Shown one piece after another: positions 35,376 through 44,026 of a DNA stretch of 64,000 bases. The position numbers were made by a program, and so were the translations under genes. The notes beneath the pieces are model-generated. The model was not told the origin of the DNA. It saw nothing but the letters and a program-made list of their open reading frames with translations, and did no database searches. Origin of the DNA: Pseudomonas sp. RIT-PI-r (GTDB lineage Bacteria; Pseudomonadota; Gammaproteobacteria; Pseudomonadales; Pseudomonadaceae); NCBI RefSeq assembly GCF_001297015.1, contig NZ_LIGE01000047.1, positions 1 through 64,000 on the forward strand. Reading direction: 5' to 3'. The first letter of the stretch is position 1, and each line of letters begins with the position of its first letter.

Positions 35376-36151
35376 GCTTCTCCCGGTGCCTGGCCGTGGG
35401 CCGCGGCGGTGCGCGCTTCAAGATCGCGCAGTGCAGTCAGTTCGACTTCAGTCGGTTCAGCGGTGTTTTCAACATGTTCGGCAAAACGGATCGCCCAACC
35501 GGTGGCCGCGACCACTTGCTCGCGGGTTACGCCCGGATGCAAAGCGGTGACGACGAATTCGTGGGTACCTTCTTCCGGTTCCATGATGCACAGGTCGGTG
35601 ATGATGCCAACCGGCCCGGCGCCCGGCAGGCCCAGACGTTTGCGCGAATCGCCGCCCTCGCCATGACCGACCGAAGTGATGAAATCGAGCTTGTCGACAA
35701 ACGAACGCGCCGACTGTTTAAGGATGATCAACACGCTTTTCGCCGAACCGGCAATCTCCGGCGCGCCACCGGCACCCGGCAGGCGCACTTTCGGCGAGAA
35801 ATAATCGCCGACCACGGTGGTGTTGATGTTACCGAAACGGTCGACCTGCGCGGCGCCGAGAAAACCGACGTCGATGCGCCCGCCCTGCAACCAGTAGCGA
35901 AAAATCTCACCGGTCGGCACGACGGTGTCAGCGGTTTCCGCCAGCTCACCGTCACCGATCGACAGCGGCAGCACGCTTGGCTTGGCGCCAATCGGGCCCG
36001 ACTCATAGATCAGCACCACGTCCGGCGACGAGGTCAGACGCGCAAGGTTGGCGGCTTTCGACGGCAAGCCGATGCCGACGAAGCACACCGAGCCGTTCTT
36101 CAGGCGACGGGCCGCCGCGACGGTCATCATTTCATTGGTGGTGTAAGTCAT
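35372..36151 (-). CDS. pcaJ: 3-oxoadipate CoA-transferase subunit B PcaJ
   Basis: A 259-residue class I CoA-transferase B subunit with the catalytic Glu50 in YESGPIG and the GAAQVDRFGNINTTVVG motif. With PcaI it moves CoA from succinyl-CoA to beta-ketoadipate. Its ATG shares a base with the pcaI stop (TAATG). Confidence 0.95.
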   Translation of the reverse strand: MTYTTNEMMTVAAARRLKNGSVCFVGIGLPSKAANLARLTSSPDVVLIYESGPIGAKPSVLPLSIGDGELAETADTVVPTGEIFRYWLQGGRIDVGFLGAAQVDRFGNINTTVVGDYFSPKVRLPGAGGAPEIAGSAKSVLIILKQSARSFVDKLDFITSVGHGEGGDSRKRLGLPGAGPVGIITDLCIMEPEEGTHEFVVTALHPGVTREQVVAATGWAIRFAEHVENTAEPTEVELTALRDLEARTAAAHGQAPGEA

Positions 36152-37008
36152 TACTTGGCCTCCGAAGCAGCGGCCAACTTGGCCTGGAACGCACTGAAGT
36201 CAGCGCAGCCATGGATGTATTCGTTGATCCACGCGGTAAACGTCTCACGGTCGCGGGCGATCGGATCCCACGCCTGATAGAAACGATTGTCGCGCTCGGT
36301 GTAACCGTGGGCGTAGGACGGGTGTGCACCGCCGGGTACGTGGCAGACCGCGCTCAAGGCCCAGGTCGGCAGTACACAGGCGTTCATCGGTGCCTTGAGG
36401 TCATCGACGATTTCTTCGACGGTGACGATGCAGCGCTTGGCGGCCAGTGCGGCTTCTTTCTGCACACCGAGAATGCCCCACAGCAGCACGTTGCCCTGGC
36501 GGTCGGCTTTCTGTGCGTGGATCACGGTCACGTCCGGGCGCACCGACGGCACCGCCGCCAGCACTTCACCGGTGAACGGGCAGGTCACGGTTTTGATCAG
36601 TGGATTGACCTTCGGCAGGTCGGAACCGGCGTAGGCACGCAGCACCGCGAATGGCAGCCCGGAAGCGCCGGCGACGTAGGCATTGGCCAGGTCAGCGTGG
36701 CTGTGTTCTTCGATTTCCAGCGCGTGCGGCCATTGCTTCTCGACCGCGTCACGCAGACGATGCAGCGAACCGACGCCCGGGTTGCCGCCCCAGGAGAAAA
36801 TCAGTTTGCGTGCGCAACCGGCACCGATCAGTTGGTCGTAGATCAGGTCAGGCGTCATCCGCACCAGCGTCAGATCTTTCTTGCCCTGACGAATGATTTC
36901 ATGACCCGCAGCCGTAGGGATCAAGTGAGTAAAGCCTTCGAGCGCGACGGTGTCGCCGTCGTTGACGAATTGCTTCACCGCGTCGTGCAGCGAAAGGATC
37001 TCAGCCAT
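36151..37008 (-). CDS. pcaI: 3-oxoadipate CoA-transferase subunit A PcaI
   Basis: A 285-residue class I CoA-transferase A subunit (DGDTVALEGFTHLIPTAAGHEIIRQ; FSWGGNPGVGSLHRLRDAVE). The ATG at 37008 (MAEILSLHDAV) follows GGAGCCCGCTCC, a weak ribosome site; the longer frame to 37077 lacks homology. First gene of the pcaIJFHG run, with PcaR boxes about 100-135 bp upstream. Confidence 0.95.
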   Translation of the reverse strand: MAEILSLHDAVKQFVNDGDTVALEGFTHLIPTAAGHEIIRQGKKDLTLVRMTPDLIYDQLIGAGCARKLIFSWGGNPGVGSLHRLRDAVEKQWPHALEIEEHSHADLANAYVAGASGLPFAVLRAYAGSDLPKVNPLIKTVTCPFTGEVLAAVPSVRPDVTVIHAQKADRQGNVLLWGILGVQKEAALAAKRCIVTVEEIVDDLKAPMNACVLPTWALSAVCHVPGGAHPSYAHGYTERDNRFYQAWDPIARDRETFTAWINEYIHGCADFSAFQAKLAAASEAK

Positions 37009-37110
37009 GGAGCGGGCTCCTGTTTTTGTAATGAATCGCCAGTGATAAAAAGGCGCGAGGTTCAGCGCCGGAGTCACTGAAGATTAAGCCTGAGAAATTG
37101 GTCAAACAAT

Positions 37111-37142
37111 CCGATAATCGACTGAGTGTTCGTTTATCGAAC
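37111..37142 (-). promoter_or_regulatory. Putative PcaR boxes at the pcaI promoter
   Basis: On the minus strand GTTCGATAAACGAAC (37142-37128) is followed by GTCGATTATCGG (37122-37111). Both resemble the 15-bp PcaR box of P. putida as I recall it. They lie 103-134 bp upstream of the pcaI ATG, where PcaR with beta-ketoadipate would activate. Confidence 0.7.
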
Positions 37143-37176
37143 GGATTGTTGTCAGCCTATCGGTTCGTGTTGCCTG

Positions 37177-37253
37177 CAAAAGATCGCAGCCTTCGGCAGC
37201 TCCTACAGGGTTACGCGTTCACATGTAGGAGCTGCCGAAGGCTGCGATCTTTT
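37177..37253. repeat. REPIN, GTAGGAGCTGCCG type
   Basis: Close inverted REP pair between the pcaK 3' end and the pcaI regulatory region. Confidence 0.9.
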
Positions 37254-37270
37254 CGCTTTACATCGAAATA

Positions 37271-38617
37271 TCAGGTCGCATCCGCATGACTGACCATGCC
37301 TTTGATCACCACCGCCGTGGTGGCCAATGCCGCCGGAATCACCAACGCCGTCAGCACCTGCTCGAAATTCCAGCCCAGGCCCAACAACGTGGCGCCCATC
37401 CATGCCCCGAGAATCGCGCCAAAGCGGCCAATCCCCAGCATCCACGACACACCAGTCGCCCGCCCTTGGGTCGGATAGAACCGCGCCGCCAGTGACGGCA
37501 TCGCCGATTGCGCACCGTTCACGCACATCCCCGCCACCAACACCAAGGTTGCCAGCAAGGTGATATTTCCAAGGCTCTGCCCTACCGCGTAGGCAAATAC
37601 CCCGGCCAACAGGTAGAAAATGCCGATGACCTTGTGCGGATTGAAGCGGTCCATTGCCCATCCCACAGCCACCGCGCTCAAAACCCCGCCGAACTGGAAC
37701 AATGCGCCAATGAAAGCGGCTTGCTCCATGCTCGCGCCGCTGTCACGCATCAGCGTCGGCAGCCAACTGGTCAGCAGGTAGACGATCACCAGGCCCATGA
37801 AATAGGTCAGCCACAGCAGCAAGGTGCCGGTGCTGTAAGTGCCGGAGAAGATCACCGCAAACACGTTGCGCGCCTTGACGGTCTTCTGTTCAGGCACGCT
37901 GAAACTGGAGGCTTGAGCGACGGTGACCGGATCAATCGGCGCCAGGGTCTTGCGCACCTTGTCGGTGCCACGGTTACGCACGACCAGGTAGCGCGCCGAT
38001 CCCGGCAGCCAGAACAGCAGCACCACCGCGAGGATCAGCGGCAGAATCCCACCGATCATCAGCAAGCTGTGCCAGCCGAATGCCGGAATCAACTTGGCGG
38101 AAATGAACCCGCCGCCGGCCATGCCGAGGTTGAAACCGCAGAACATGCTGGTCACCAGCAGCGACTTTTTGCGCTCCGGGGTGTATTCCGAAAGCAGCGT
38201 GGTTGCGTTCGGCATCCCTGCGCCCAAGCCAAGGCCGGTCAAGAAGCGCAGCACCAGCAGTTGTTCGACGTTGGTGCTGTACGCCGACGCGAGACTGAAG
38301 GCCCCGAACAGAACCACGGCGCCGACGAGTACGACTTTTCGCCCGAAGCGGTCAGCCAACGGGCCGGAACCCAGTGCGCCGAAGACCATGCCGATCAACG
38401 CGGCACTCATCACCGGGCCGAGGCTGGCGCGGTCGATGCCCCAATCCTGCGACAGCGCCGGGGCAATGAAGCCCATCGCGGCGGTGTCGAGGCCATCGAG
38501 GAAGACAATCAGGAAACACAGAATCACCACCCGCCACTGATAGCGCGAGATCGGTTGGGCATTGATGAAGGTCTGCACGTCGAGGCAGTTACCCACAGCG
38601 GACTGAGGCTGGTTCAT
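37271..38617 (-). CDS. pcaK: Aromatic acid:H+ symporter PcaK
   Basis: 448 residues, 12 predicted helices. The first helix carries the FLDGLDTAAMGF motif of the aromatic acid:H+ symporter family, and the loop GPLADRFGRKVV follows. PcaK imports 4-hydroxybenzoate and protocatechuate and contributes to chemotaxis in P. putida. ATG 38617 fits relatives. A perfect inverted repeat of PcaR-box type lies 255 bp upstream. Confidence 0.94.
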   Translation of the reverse strand: MNQPQSAVGNCLDVQTFINAQPISRYQWRVVILCFLIVFLDGLDTAAMGFIAPALSQDWGIDRASLGPVMSAALIGMVFGALGSGPLADRFGRKVVLVGAVVLFGAFSLASAYSTNVEQLLVLRFLTGLGLGAGMPNATTLLSEYTPERKKSLLVTSMFCGFNLGMAGGGFISAKLIPAFGWHSLLMIGGILPLILAVVLLFWLPGSARYLVVRNRGTDKVRKTLAPIDPVTVAQASSFSVPEQKTVKARNVFAVIFSGTYSTGTLLLWLTYFMGLVIVYLLTSWLPTLMRDSGASMEQAAFIGALFQFGGVLSAVAVGWAMDRFNPHKVIGIFYLLAGVFAYAVGQSLGNITLLATLVLVAGMCVNGAQSAMPSLAARFYPTQGRATGVSWMLGIGRFGAILGAWMGATLLGLGWNFEQVLTALVIPAALATTAVVIKGMVSHADAT

Positions 38618-38871
38618 TATTTTTATTCCACGCAAAAAACGCAGTCGAACGGCGGCCGGCCAAGGAGCGGCACGGTCACAAGAATAGAAGAGCTGGATCA
38701 GGCGTTGCGGCGAACCCGGCAACAGCGGTTGGAGCGGAGACAGTCGGGGAGCATGCACATGGTGAGTTGCCTCTTGTCATTATTATGGGGGTCGACAGTC
38801 CGGCGGGCTCATTCACATCAGCGCCGGATGACGCTGCCGCGACATTAATGATCCGGGGGTTTTAGCGTCAA

Positions 38872-38903
38872 TTCGATAAACGCAACACTGTGCGTTTATC
38901 GAA
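38872..38903. promoter_or_regulatory. Inverted PcaR-type boxes before pcaK
   Basis: TTCGATAAACGCA (38872-38884) and TGCGTTTATCGAA (38891-38903) are perfect inverted 13-mers around a 6-bp spacer. On the minus strand the right arm reads GTTCGATAAACGCAC, one base off the PcaR box I recall. The position just after the pcaR stop points to the pcaK promoter. Confidence 0.7.
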
Positions 38904-38911
38904 CAGCTTAA

Positions 38912-39754
38912 TCAGGCAAATAATTGCGCACTGAGGTCGCGGCTGGCGCTGAGCAGGCCCGGCAGGAAGCGCTGCTCCAGCTCGGTACGACTGACGCGAC
39001 CGGCATGAGTGCTGACGTTGAGCGCCGCGACGACTTGGCCCGAGGCGTCGTAAACCGGCACAGCAATCGAGCGCAAACCTTGCTCCAATTCCTGATCGAC
39101 GATGCACCAGCCCTGCTGCCGCACTTCCTGCAGGCATTCGAGCAACGCGTCAGGGGTGTGAATCGTGCGGCTGGTCTTGGCAACCAGTTCGGCATGATCG
39201 AGGTATTCACGCAGCGACGTGTCGTCCAGCGCCGCCAGCAGAATCCGCCCCATCGACGTGCAATAAGCCGGCAGACGCCCGCCCACCGACAGGTCCACCG
39301 AAATCAGCCGCTGCGTGGTTGCCGAACGCGCGATGTAGAGAATGTCGTCGCCCTCGAGCGTGGCCATGTTGCAGGCTTCGTGCAATTGCTCGCTCATGCG
39401 GTCGAGGTAGGGTTGCGCCGACACCGCCAGAGGCGTTGACGATAAGTAGGCGTGACCGAGGGTCAGCACTTTCGGCAGCAATGAATAGGTGCGGCCGTCG
39501 GTGGTGGCGTAGCCGAGTTTTATCAGGGTGTGCAGGCAACGGCGCACGGCGGCGCGGGGAATTTCCGTGCGGTGGCTGATCTGCGCGATGGTCAGATGAC
39601 GTTTGCGTTCCTGGAAGGCCTGGACCACGGCCAGACCACGGGCCAGCGAGGTCATGAAATCCGGGTCGCCAGTCAGCGCCTGAATCCGCTTGGCTGGCGA
39701 GGCGACAATCGGTGGCGCCACGGAGGTGAAGGAGTTGCGCATTTGATCGTTCAT
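38912..39754 (-). CDS. pcaR: Pca regulon regulator PcaR (IclR family)
   Basis: A 280-residue IclR-family protein with an N-terminal extension, a winged HTH (MTSLARGLAVVQAFQERKRHLTIAQISHRTEIPRAAVRRCLHTL) and an effector domain (CNMATLEGDDILYIARS; YCTSMGRILLAAL). PcaR activates pca genes with beta-ketoadipate as inducer and represses itself. AAGGACAGGAA precedes the ATG. GTTCGATAA-type boxes upstream fit autoregulation. Confidence 0.95.
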   Translation of the reverse strand: MNDQMRNSFTSVAPPIVASPAKRIQALTGDPDFMTSLARGLAVVQAFQERKRHLTIAQISHRTEIPRAAVRRCLHTLIKLGYATTDGRTYSLLPKVLTLGHAYLSSTPLAVSAQPYLDRMSEQLHEACNMATLEGDDILYIARSATTQRLISVDLSVGGRLPAYCTSMGRILLAALDDTSLREYLDHAELVAKTSRTIHTPDALLECLQEVRQQGWCIVDQELEQGLRSIAVPVYDASGQVVAALNVSTHAGRVSRTELEQRFLPGLLSASRDLSAQLFA

Positions 39755-39842
39755 TTCCTGTCCTTATTTCCGGATACCGCACGGATCAATGGCTATACAA
39801 GCGACTGGCCAACAGATGCACAAGGGCTGGGACGCCAAGATT

Positions 39843-39875
39843 GGGCGATTATCGAACGGCAGACCGATAATCGCA
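39843..39875 (-). promoter_or_regulatory. Putative PcaR boxes before pcaR
   Basis: On the minus strand GTTCGATAATCGCCC spans 39857-39843, and a second, inverted box (CCGATAATCGCA, plus strand) lies at 39864-39875. They are 90-120 bp upstream of the pcaR ATG. Confidence 0.65.
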
Positions 39876-40405
39876 ATGCAACCTACGCCGTAATCCGCAC
39901 AACCGAGACGCTTGTGCAACTTCAGCAGCAAACTGAACCTTCTTAGTTGATCGACTAAATGGCGCCAAAAACAGATCGGTCAGTAAATAACGCTCGGCTT
40001 GCAGTTCAACTAGTAATAAAAGTTGCGAGTAACAAAACGATCACACATCCGGAACCGTTTTTAAGTTGGCAAAGATAGTCATTCCCGAATCGACCGCTAT
40101 AATGCACTCAGTGACAGCCTGTTTTAATCACCGAGGTTGCCACCCGCTGACGCGATGCCATCGCTGTCGGACCCGGCCAGCGCCTGACGTTCATTACTCA
40201 TGCAACGCCAACGCTCGCTGAAACAGGAAACTGATGCTGCGTCAGTTTTAATCTGGTGCCGTAGCCGCCTGTAACACGGAAGTCTTGATCGCCCTGTCGA
40301 TGACACCAATGCCTGCACAGGCGTTGCGCACTCGACGGGGTCGCTCAATCGATCTGTTGCAGTGCGTTTCACCAGACATTCAACTCAAATCAAACAGGTA
40401 GCACT
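39876..40405. other. Gene-free stretch of 530 bp with a TATAAT box and hairpins
   Basis: A perfect TATAAT lies at 40098-40103 without a convincing -35. A hairpin AAACTGA / TCAGTTTT (about 40228-40249) with a short T tract follows about 145 bp later. No open frame looks coding. It may be a long leader of the 66-residue protein or an unannotated small RNA. Confidence 0.4.
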
Positions 40406-40606
40406 GTGACGAAAGACGAACTGCGCGCGGAACTTGAGCGCCAGGAACAACGTTACAAGGAAGTTTACGGCGGGGAAGTCACCACCTACGCCGCCCAGCC
40501 CGAACCGGAACGCAAAGCGTGGCGTAAACGCCCCACCGTTCAGGATCAGGTGTTCAAGCAGGAAATAGAAAAGATCGAAAAGGAACTCAAAGCCGAAGAG
40601 CCATGA
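40406..40606 (+). CDS. Small charged helical protein, unknown
   Basis: A 66-residue frame with a GTG start at 40406 and AGG seven bases upstream. The product is very rich in Glu, Lys and Arg (MTKDELRAELERQEQRYKEV ... EIEKIEKELKAEEP) and predicted to be mostly helical, with no signal or membrane segment. I do not recognise a family. Codon use looks like the neighbours. Confidence 0.6.
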   Translation: MTKDELRAELERQEQRYKEVYGGEVTTYAAQPEPERKAWRKRPTVQDQVFKQEIEKIEKELKAEEP

Positions 40607-40980
40607 GCCCCGCTGCTTGAATTCTTCGGGGGCAAGCGTGCGCACCGGTTACAAGCGCGGTGTATAGACCTTGCCTTGCGCGCCCGCTACCCGCGGGCAG
40701 CGGCTATCTCCCCGTCCTACAGGGTGAAGGGGAGCTTCCTACAGGTTTCACAGATATTTCAGACAAGCGTTTGAGCCTCCAATGCGCCGGCAAAAGCGAC
40801 CTGAAAAAAAGCACTTTCCCAATAAAATCAACAGGTTGAAAAACCCTGTGTGACGCTTGGTTTTAACGCGCTGCAACAAATTAAATCGAAGAAGATTGTT
40901 ACCGACCAGCAGGTAGGGCATCGATTTCCAGTCTTTTCTGGCATAATCGCGCCCCCTTACGACCGGGTCAGAAAACCTTC
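40607..40980. other. Gene-free stretch before pitA
   Basis: 374 bp without a coding frame. It contains a GC-rich hairpin (CTCCCC...GGGGAG, about 40707-40733) and a possible -10 CATAAT at 40942-40947, 34 bp before the pitA ATG. No clear -35 or Pho box was seen. Confidence 0.5.
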
Positions 40981-42456
40981 ATGATCGATTTATTCAGCGG
41001 ACTGGATGCTTGGGTGCTTGTGAGCCTCTTGCTCGCCCTGACGTTTGTCCTCGCCTTCGAGTTCATCAATGGATTTCATGACACCGCTAACGCGGTAGCC
41101 ACTGTTATCTACACCAAAGCCATGCCGCCTCACCTGGCGGTGTTCTTCTCCGGTGTGTTCAATTTCCTCGGCGTGCTGCTGGGTGGCGTTGGCGTGGCGT
41201 ATGCCATTGTCCACTTGCTGCCGGTTGAGCTGCTGATCAATGTGAACACCGGCCATGGTCTGGCGATGGTGTTCTCGTTGCTCGCCGCGGCAATCGCCTG
41301 GAACCTTGGCACGTGGTACTTCGGTATCCCGGCGTCCAGCTCGCATACGCTGATCGGTTCGATCCTCGGTGTCGGCCTGGCCAACGCCCTGATCAACGAC
41401 ATTCCGTTGGCAGATGGCGTGAACTGGCAGAAAGCGATTGATATCGGCGCCTCGCTGGTGTTCTCGCCGATGGCCGGCTTCCTGATCGCCGCGCTGATCC
41501 TGATCGGCCTGAAATGGTGGCGCCCGCTGTCGAAGATGCACAAGACACCGGAACAGCGTCGCAAGATCGACGACAAGAAGCACCCACCGTTCTGGAACCG
41601 TCTGGTCCTGGTGATCTCGGCCATGGCCGTGAGCTTCGTACACGGTTCCAACGATGGCCAGAAAGGCATCGGCCTGATCATGCTGGTGCTGATCGGTATC
41701 GTTCCGGCGCAGTTCGTGCTCGACCTGAACAGCACCACCTATCAGATCGAACGCACCCGCGACGCGACCCTGCACCTGAGCCAGTTCTACCAGCGCAACG
41801 CCGATTCGCTGGGTGAATTCCTGGCCCTGGGCAAGAGCGTGGAAGGCGACCTGCCGGAGAAATTCCGCTGCAACCCGCAGCAGACCGAACCGACCATTTC
41901 CGCCCTGCTGCATACGCTCAAAGGTGTCGCGGACTACCACTCGCTGTCGTCGGAAAGCCGTATCGAAGTGCGTCGTTACCTGCTCTGCTTGGACGACACC
42001 GCGAAGAAGGTGGGCAAGCTGCCTGGCCTGGAACCGCGTGAAAAGGCTGACCTCGACAAGCTGCGCAAAGACCTGACCACCACCACCGAATACGCGCCGT
42101 TCTGGGTGATTCTGGCGGTTGCACTGGCTCTGGGCCTGGGCACCATGGTCGGCTGGAAACGCGTTGTTCTGACCATTGGCGAGAAGATCGGCAAGCAGGG
42201 CATGACCTATTCCCAGGGCATGTCGGCGCAGATCACTACTGCCAGTCTGATCGGTATGGCCAACATCTTCAGCCTGCCGGTGTCGACCACTCACGTGCTG
42301 TCTTCGGGCGTGGCTGGCACCATGGTCGCCAACAAGAGCGGCCTGCAGGGTGGCACGGTGCGGACCATTCTGTTGGCTTGGGTGTTGACCTTGCCGGCGA
42401 CGGTTGCGCTGTCGGCCGGGTTGTTCTGGCTGGCGTCGAAGGCGCTGGGTAGTTGA
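40981..42456 (+). CDS. pitA: Low-affinity inorganic phosphate transporter PitA
   Basis: A 491-residue PiT-family symporter that moves metal-phosphate with H+. The duplicated signature is seen in the N-half (FINGFHDTANAVATVIYTKAMPP) and the C-half (VSFVHGSNDGQKGIGLIML), separated by a large cytosolic loop (about residues 180-370). About 10 membrane helices are predicted. Single gene with its own terminator. Confidence 0.95.
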   Translation: MIDLFSGLDAWVLVSLLLALTFVLAFEFINGFHDTANAVATVIYTKAMPPHLAVFFSGVFNFLGVLLGGVGVAYAIVHLLPVELLINVNTGHGLAMVFSLLAAAIAWNLGTWYFGIPASSSHTLIGSILGVGLANALINDIPLADGVNWQKAIDIGASLVFSPMAGFLIAALILIGLKWWRPLSKMHKTPEQRRKIDDKKHPPFWNRLVLVISAMAVSFVHGSNDGQKGIGLIMLVLIGIVPAQFVLDLNSTTYQIERTRDATLHLSQFYQRNADSLGEFLALGKSVEGDLPEKFRCNPQQTEPTISALLHTLKGVADYHSLSSESRIEVRRYLLCLDDTAKKVGKLPGLEPREKADLDKLRKDLTTTTEYAPFWVILAVALALGLGTMVGWKRVVLTIGEKIGKQGMTYSQGMSAQITTASLIGMANIFSLPVSTTHVLSSGVAGTMVANKSGLQGGTVRTILLAWVLTLPATVALSAGLFWLASKALGS

Positions 42457-42474
42457 TAGATAGCGGGACATGAG

Positions 42475-42508
42475 AAAGGCGCGATTCGAGAGGATCGCGC
42501 CTTTTTTT
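42475..42508 (+). terminator. Terminator after pitA
   Basis: Stem AAGGCGCGAT / ATCGCGCCTT with loop TCGAGAGG and a run of seven T. Confidence 0.93.
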
Positions 42509-42540
42509 GTGTTTGGGGTTTTGGGGTTGGGATTGGGGGC

Positions 42541-43377
42541 ATATCCGTTGCTGCGGGTTCCGCCCTTACGGCGAGTCACCTTTTCCAAACGCCGGAGTGC
42601 CGGCCCAGCGAAAAGGTAACCCAAAAGGCTTTGCCCCGGCGTACGGCACTTCGCTGAGGCTCAGTGTTGCCTCGCTACGGTGTCCATCCGGGGGCATCGC
42701 CTACGGTTTGCTTCGCTGCACCTCCTCTCGATGTATGCGGCTACGCCGCACGGCGCTGCGCGCCTACCCCCGGATGAACACCTACGCTCGGCCTGCCGAT
42801 GGGGCAAAAGATCAAAAACCAAAGCCAAAGCAAGATCACAAGCCAAATCAAAAGCCCCTCACCCTAGCCCTCTCCCAGAGGGAGAGGGGACTGACCGAGG
42901 TGTTTGGGGAAGGTACGCCGACGTGCGATACCGCGTTGAACTCAGATCTTGAAAAGCCCAGAAATCGGCCCCCTCTCCCTCCGGGAGAGGGCTGGGGTGA
43001 GGGGCAGCAACAACGCAAATCAAAAGCCCAACACCCGTGCTCTTCACCACTCAATAGGCCGAGTGTCAGCTCGCCTGCTCTTGATCTTGATCCACGGGCG
43101 ACGTCGGAAGGCTGAGTGGAGGGATTGATCCGGGCGTGGGAGCGTAGCGACCGTTTGGCGCAGCCAAACACAGCGAGAGGAGGTGCAGCGAAGCAAACCG
43201 TAGGCGCTGCGCCCGGATCGATCCCGGAGCGAAGGAACCCCGAGCCCCAGCGAGCGGGCCGCACGTAGGAGCAAGCCTTTTTGGTTACTTTTCGCTGGGC
43301 CGGCATTCCGGCGTCTGGAAAAAGTGACCCGCCGTAAGGGCGGAACCAAAATCAGCAACACCCGAAGCAACGGATAT
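42541..43377. repeat. Long imperfect inverted repeat, 0.84 kb
   Basis: The left arm (about 42541-42786) and right arm (about 43130-43377) are imperfect reverse complements. Shared blocks include ATATCCGTTGCT, GGTTCCGCCCTTACGGCG, GCCGGCCCAGCGAAAAG and CGGTTTGCTTCGCTGCACCT. The inside holds the element at 42855-43004. No coding frame in the 1 kb from pitA to ccoM looks real; apparent frames are translations of the repeat. Confidence 0.85.
42855..43004. repeat. Repeat element of about 150 bp with CCTCTCCC/GGGAGAGGG ends, second copy
   Basis: Terminal hairpins (CCCTCTCCCAGAGGGAGAGGG and CCCTCTCCCTCCGGGAGAGGG) bracket a middle with GACCGAGGTGTTTGGGGAAG and GCCGACGTGCGATA, matching the element at 18926-19069 in inverted orientation. 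It lies inside the larger inverted repeat. Confidence 0.82.
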
Positions 43378-43422
43378 TCACACAAAACAACCCCAAACCT
43401 GGTCGGCCCAAAGGCCGCCAAG

Positions 43423-43460
43423 ACACAAAAAAAAAGGGGCAACCGAAGTCGCCCCAAAAT
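43423..43460 (-). terminator. Terminator after ccoM with UUCG tetraloop
   Basis: On the minus strand GGGGCGAC-TTCG-GTTGCCCC is followed by T8. It lies 29 bp after the ccoM stop. Confidence 0.9.
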
Positions 43461-43488
43461 GCCTTGCGTGCTCATCAATCCAGAAGAA

Positions 43489-43602
43489 TCACTTCTTGCG
43501 CTTATTCGCATCCTTCCAGATAAAAAATCCAAATCCTGCAAAAAACAGAACCATCAGCCCTACAGTCAGGACCCCGGCAAACACCACGTTATCGAAAAAC
43601 AT
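43489..43602 (-). CDS. ccoM: CcoM-type cbb3 oxidase microprotein
   Basis: A 37-residue frame (MFFDNVVFAGVLTVGLMVLF, then FAGFGFFIWKDANKRKK) preceded by a perfect AGGAGG six bases before the ATG and followed by a strong terminator. It has a single membrane helix with a basic C-terminus. It resembles, as I recall it, CcoM, the small helix found in the P. stutzeri cbb3 cytochrome oxidase structure, which helps assembly or stability. The ccoNOPQ genes are not in this window, so it stands alone. Confidence 0.85.
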   Translation of the reverse strand: MFFDNVVFAGVLTVGLMVLFFAGFGFFIWKDANKRKK

Positions 43603-43746
43603 GACTGGCCTCCTGGCCCCTGCTCTGCTGCGATGGACCTAAGTTACCAAACACACAGACGCACAAATTGACCGGGATCAATACCAGCAAGGAAGGGAGA
43701 TAAAGGAGGGAAAATAACTGACCTGCATCAACGGATGCAGGGGAGA

Positions 43747-43908
43747 TCAACGCTTTTTCGGCTTGTTCTTCGACTTTTTCTTTGCTTTGCCCAACGGCAT
43801 CGCCTGCTCGAAAGCCTGGCGCACCTCGTTCAGGCGCTTCTCTTTAATGTCATGCACGCGCTTGGCGCGTTCAGTGCTGAGGTCAATCAGTTTGTCGTCT
43901 TGGCTCAT
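43747..43908 (-). CDS. Small basic helical protein, unknown
   Basis: A 53-residue frame (MSQDDKLIDLSTERAKRVHD...) ending in a Lys-rich tail (GKAKKKSKNKPKKR). The shorter start at 43908 is chosen because the upstream part of the frame has unrelated composition; no clear ribosome site is seen. The tail could bind nucleic acid or ribosomes. Family unknown. Confidence 0.6.
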   Translation of the reverse strand: MSQDDKLIDLSTERAKRVHDIKEKRLNEVRQAFEQAMPLGKAKKKSKNKPKKR

Positions 43909-44026
43909 GGCGTTCGGAACATCGCTTGAAAGAATCACAACTGCCAAAATCACCGGCAGGACTGCGCCAATAATGCAGCTTCAGGCCGGCGCTGACCAGC
44001 CGGCTAGCCACACGCGGTAAAACGCC

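Noticed and set aside
33399..35666. 755-residue plus-strand frame
   Set aside because: Antisense of pcaH, pcaF and part of pcaJ.
42507..43541. Several frames of 60-200 residues between pitA and ccoM
   Set aside because: They translate the large inverted repeat and the CCTCTCCC element; no ribosome sites or family resemblance.
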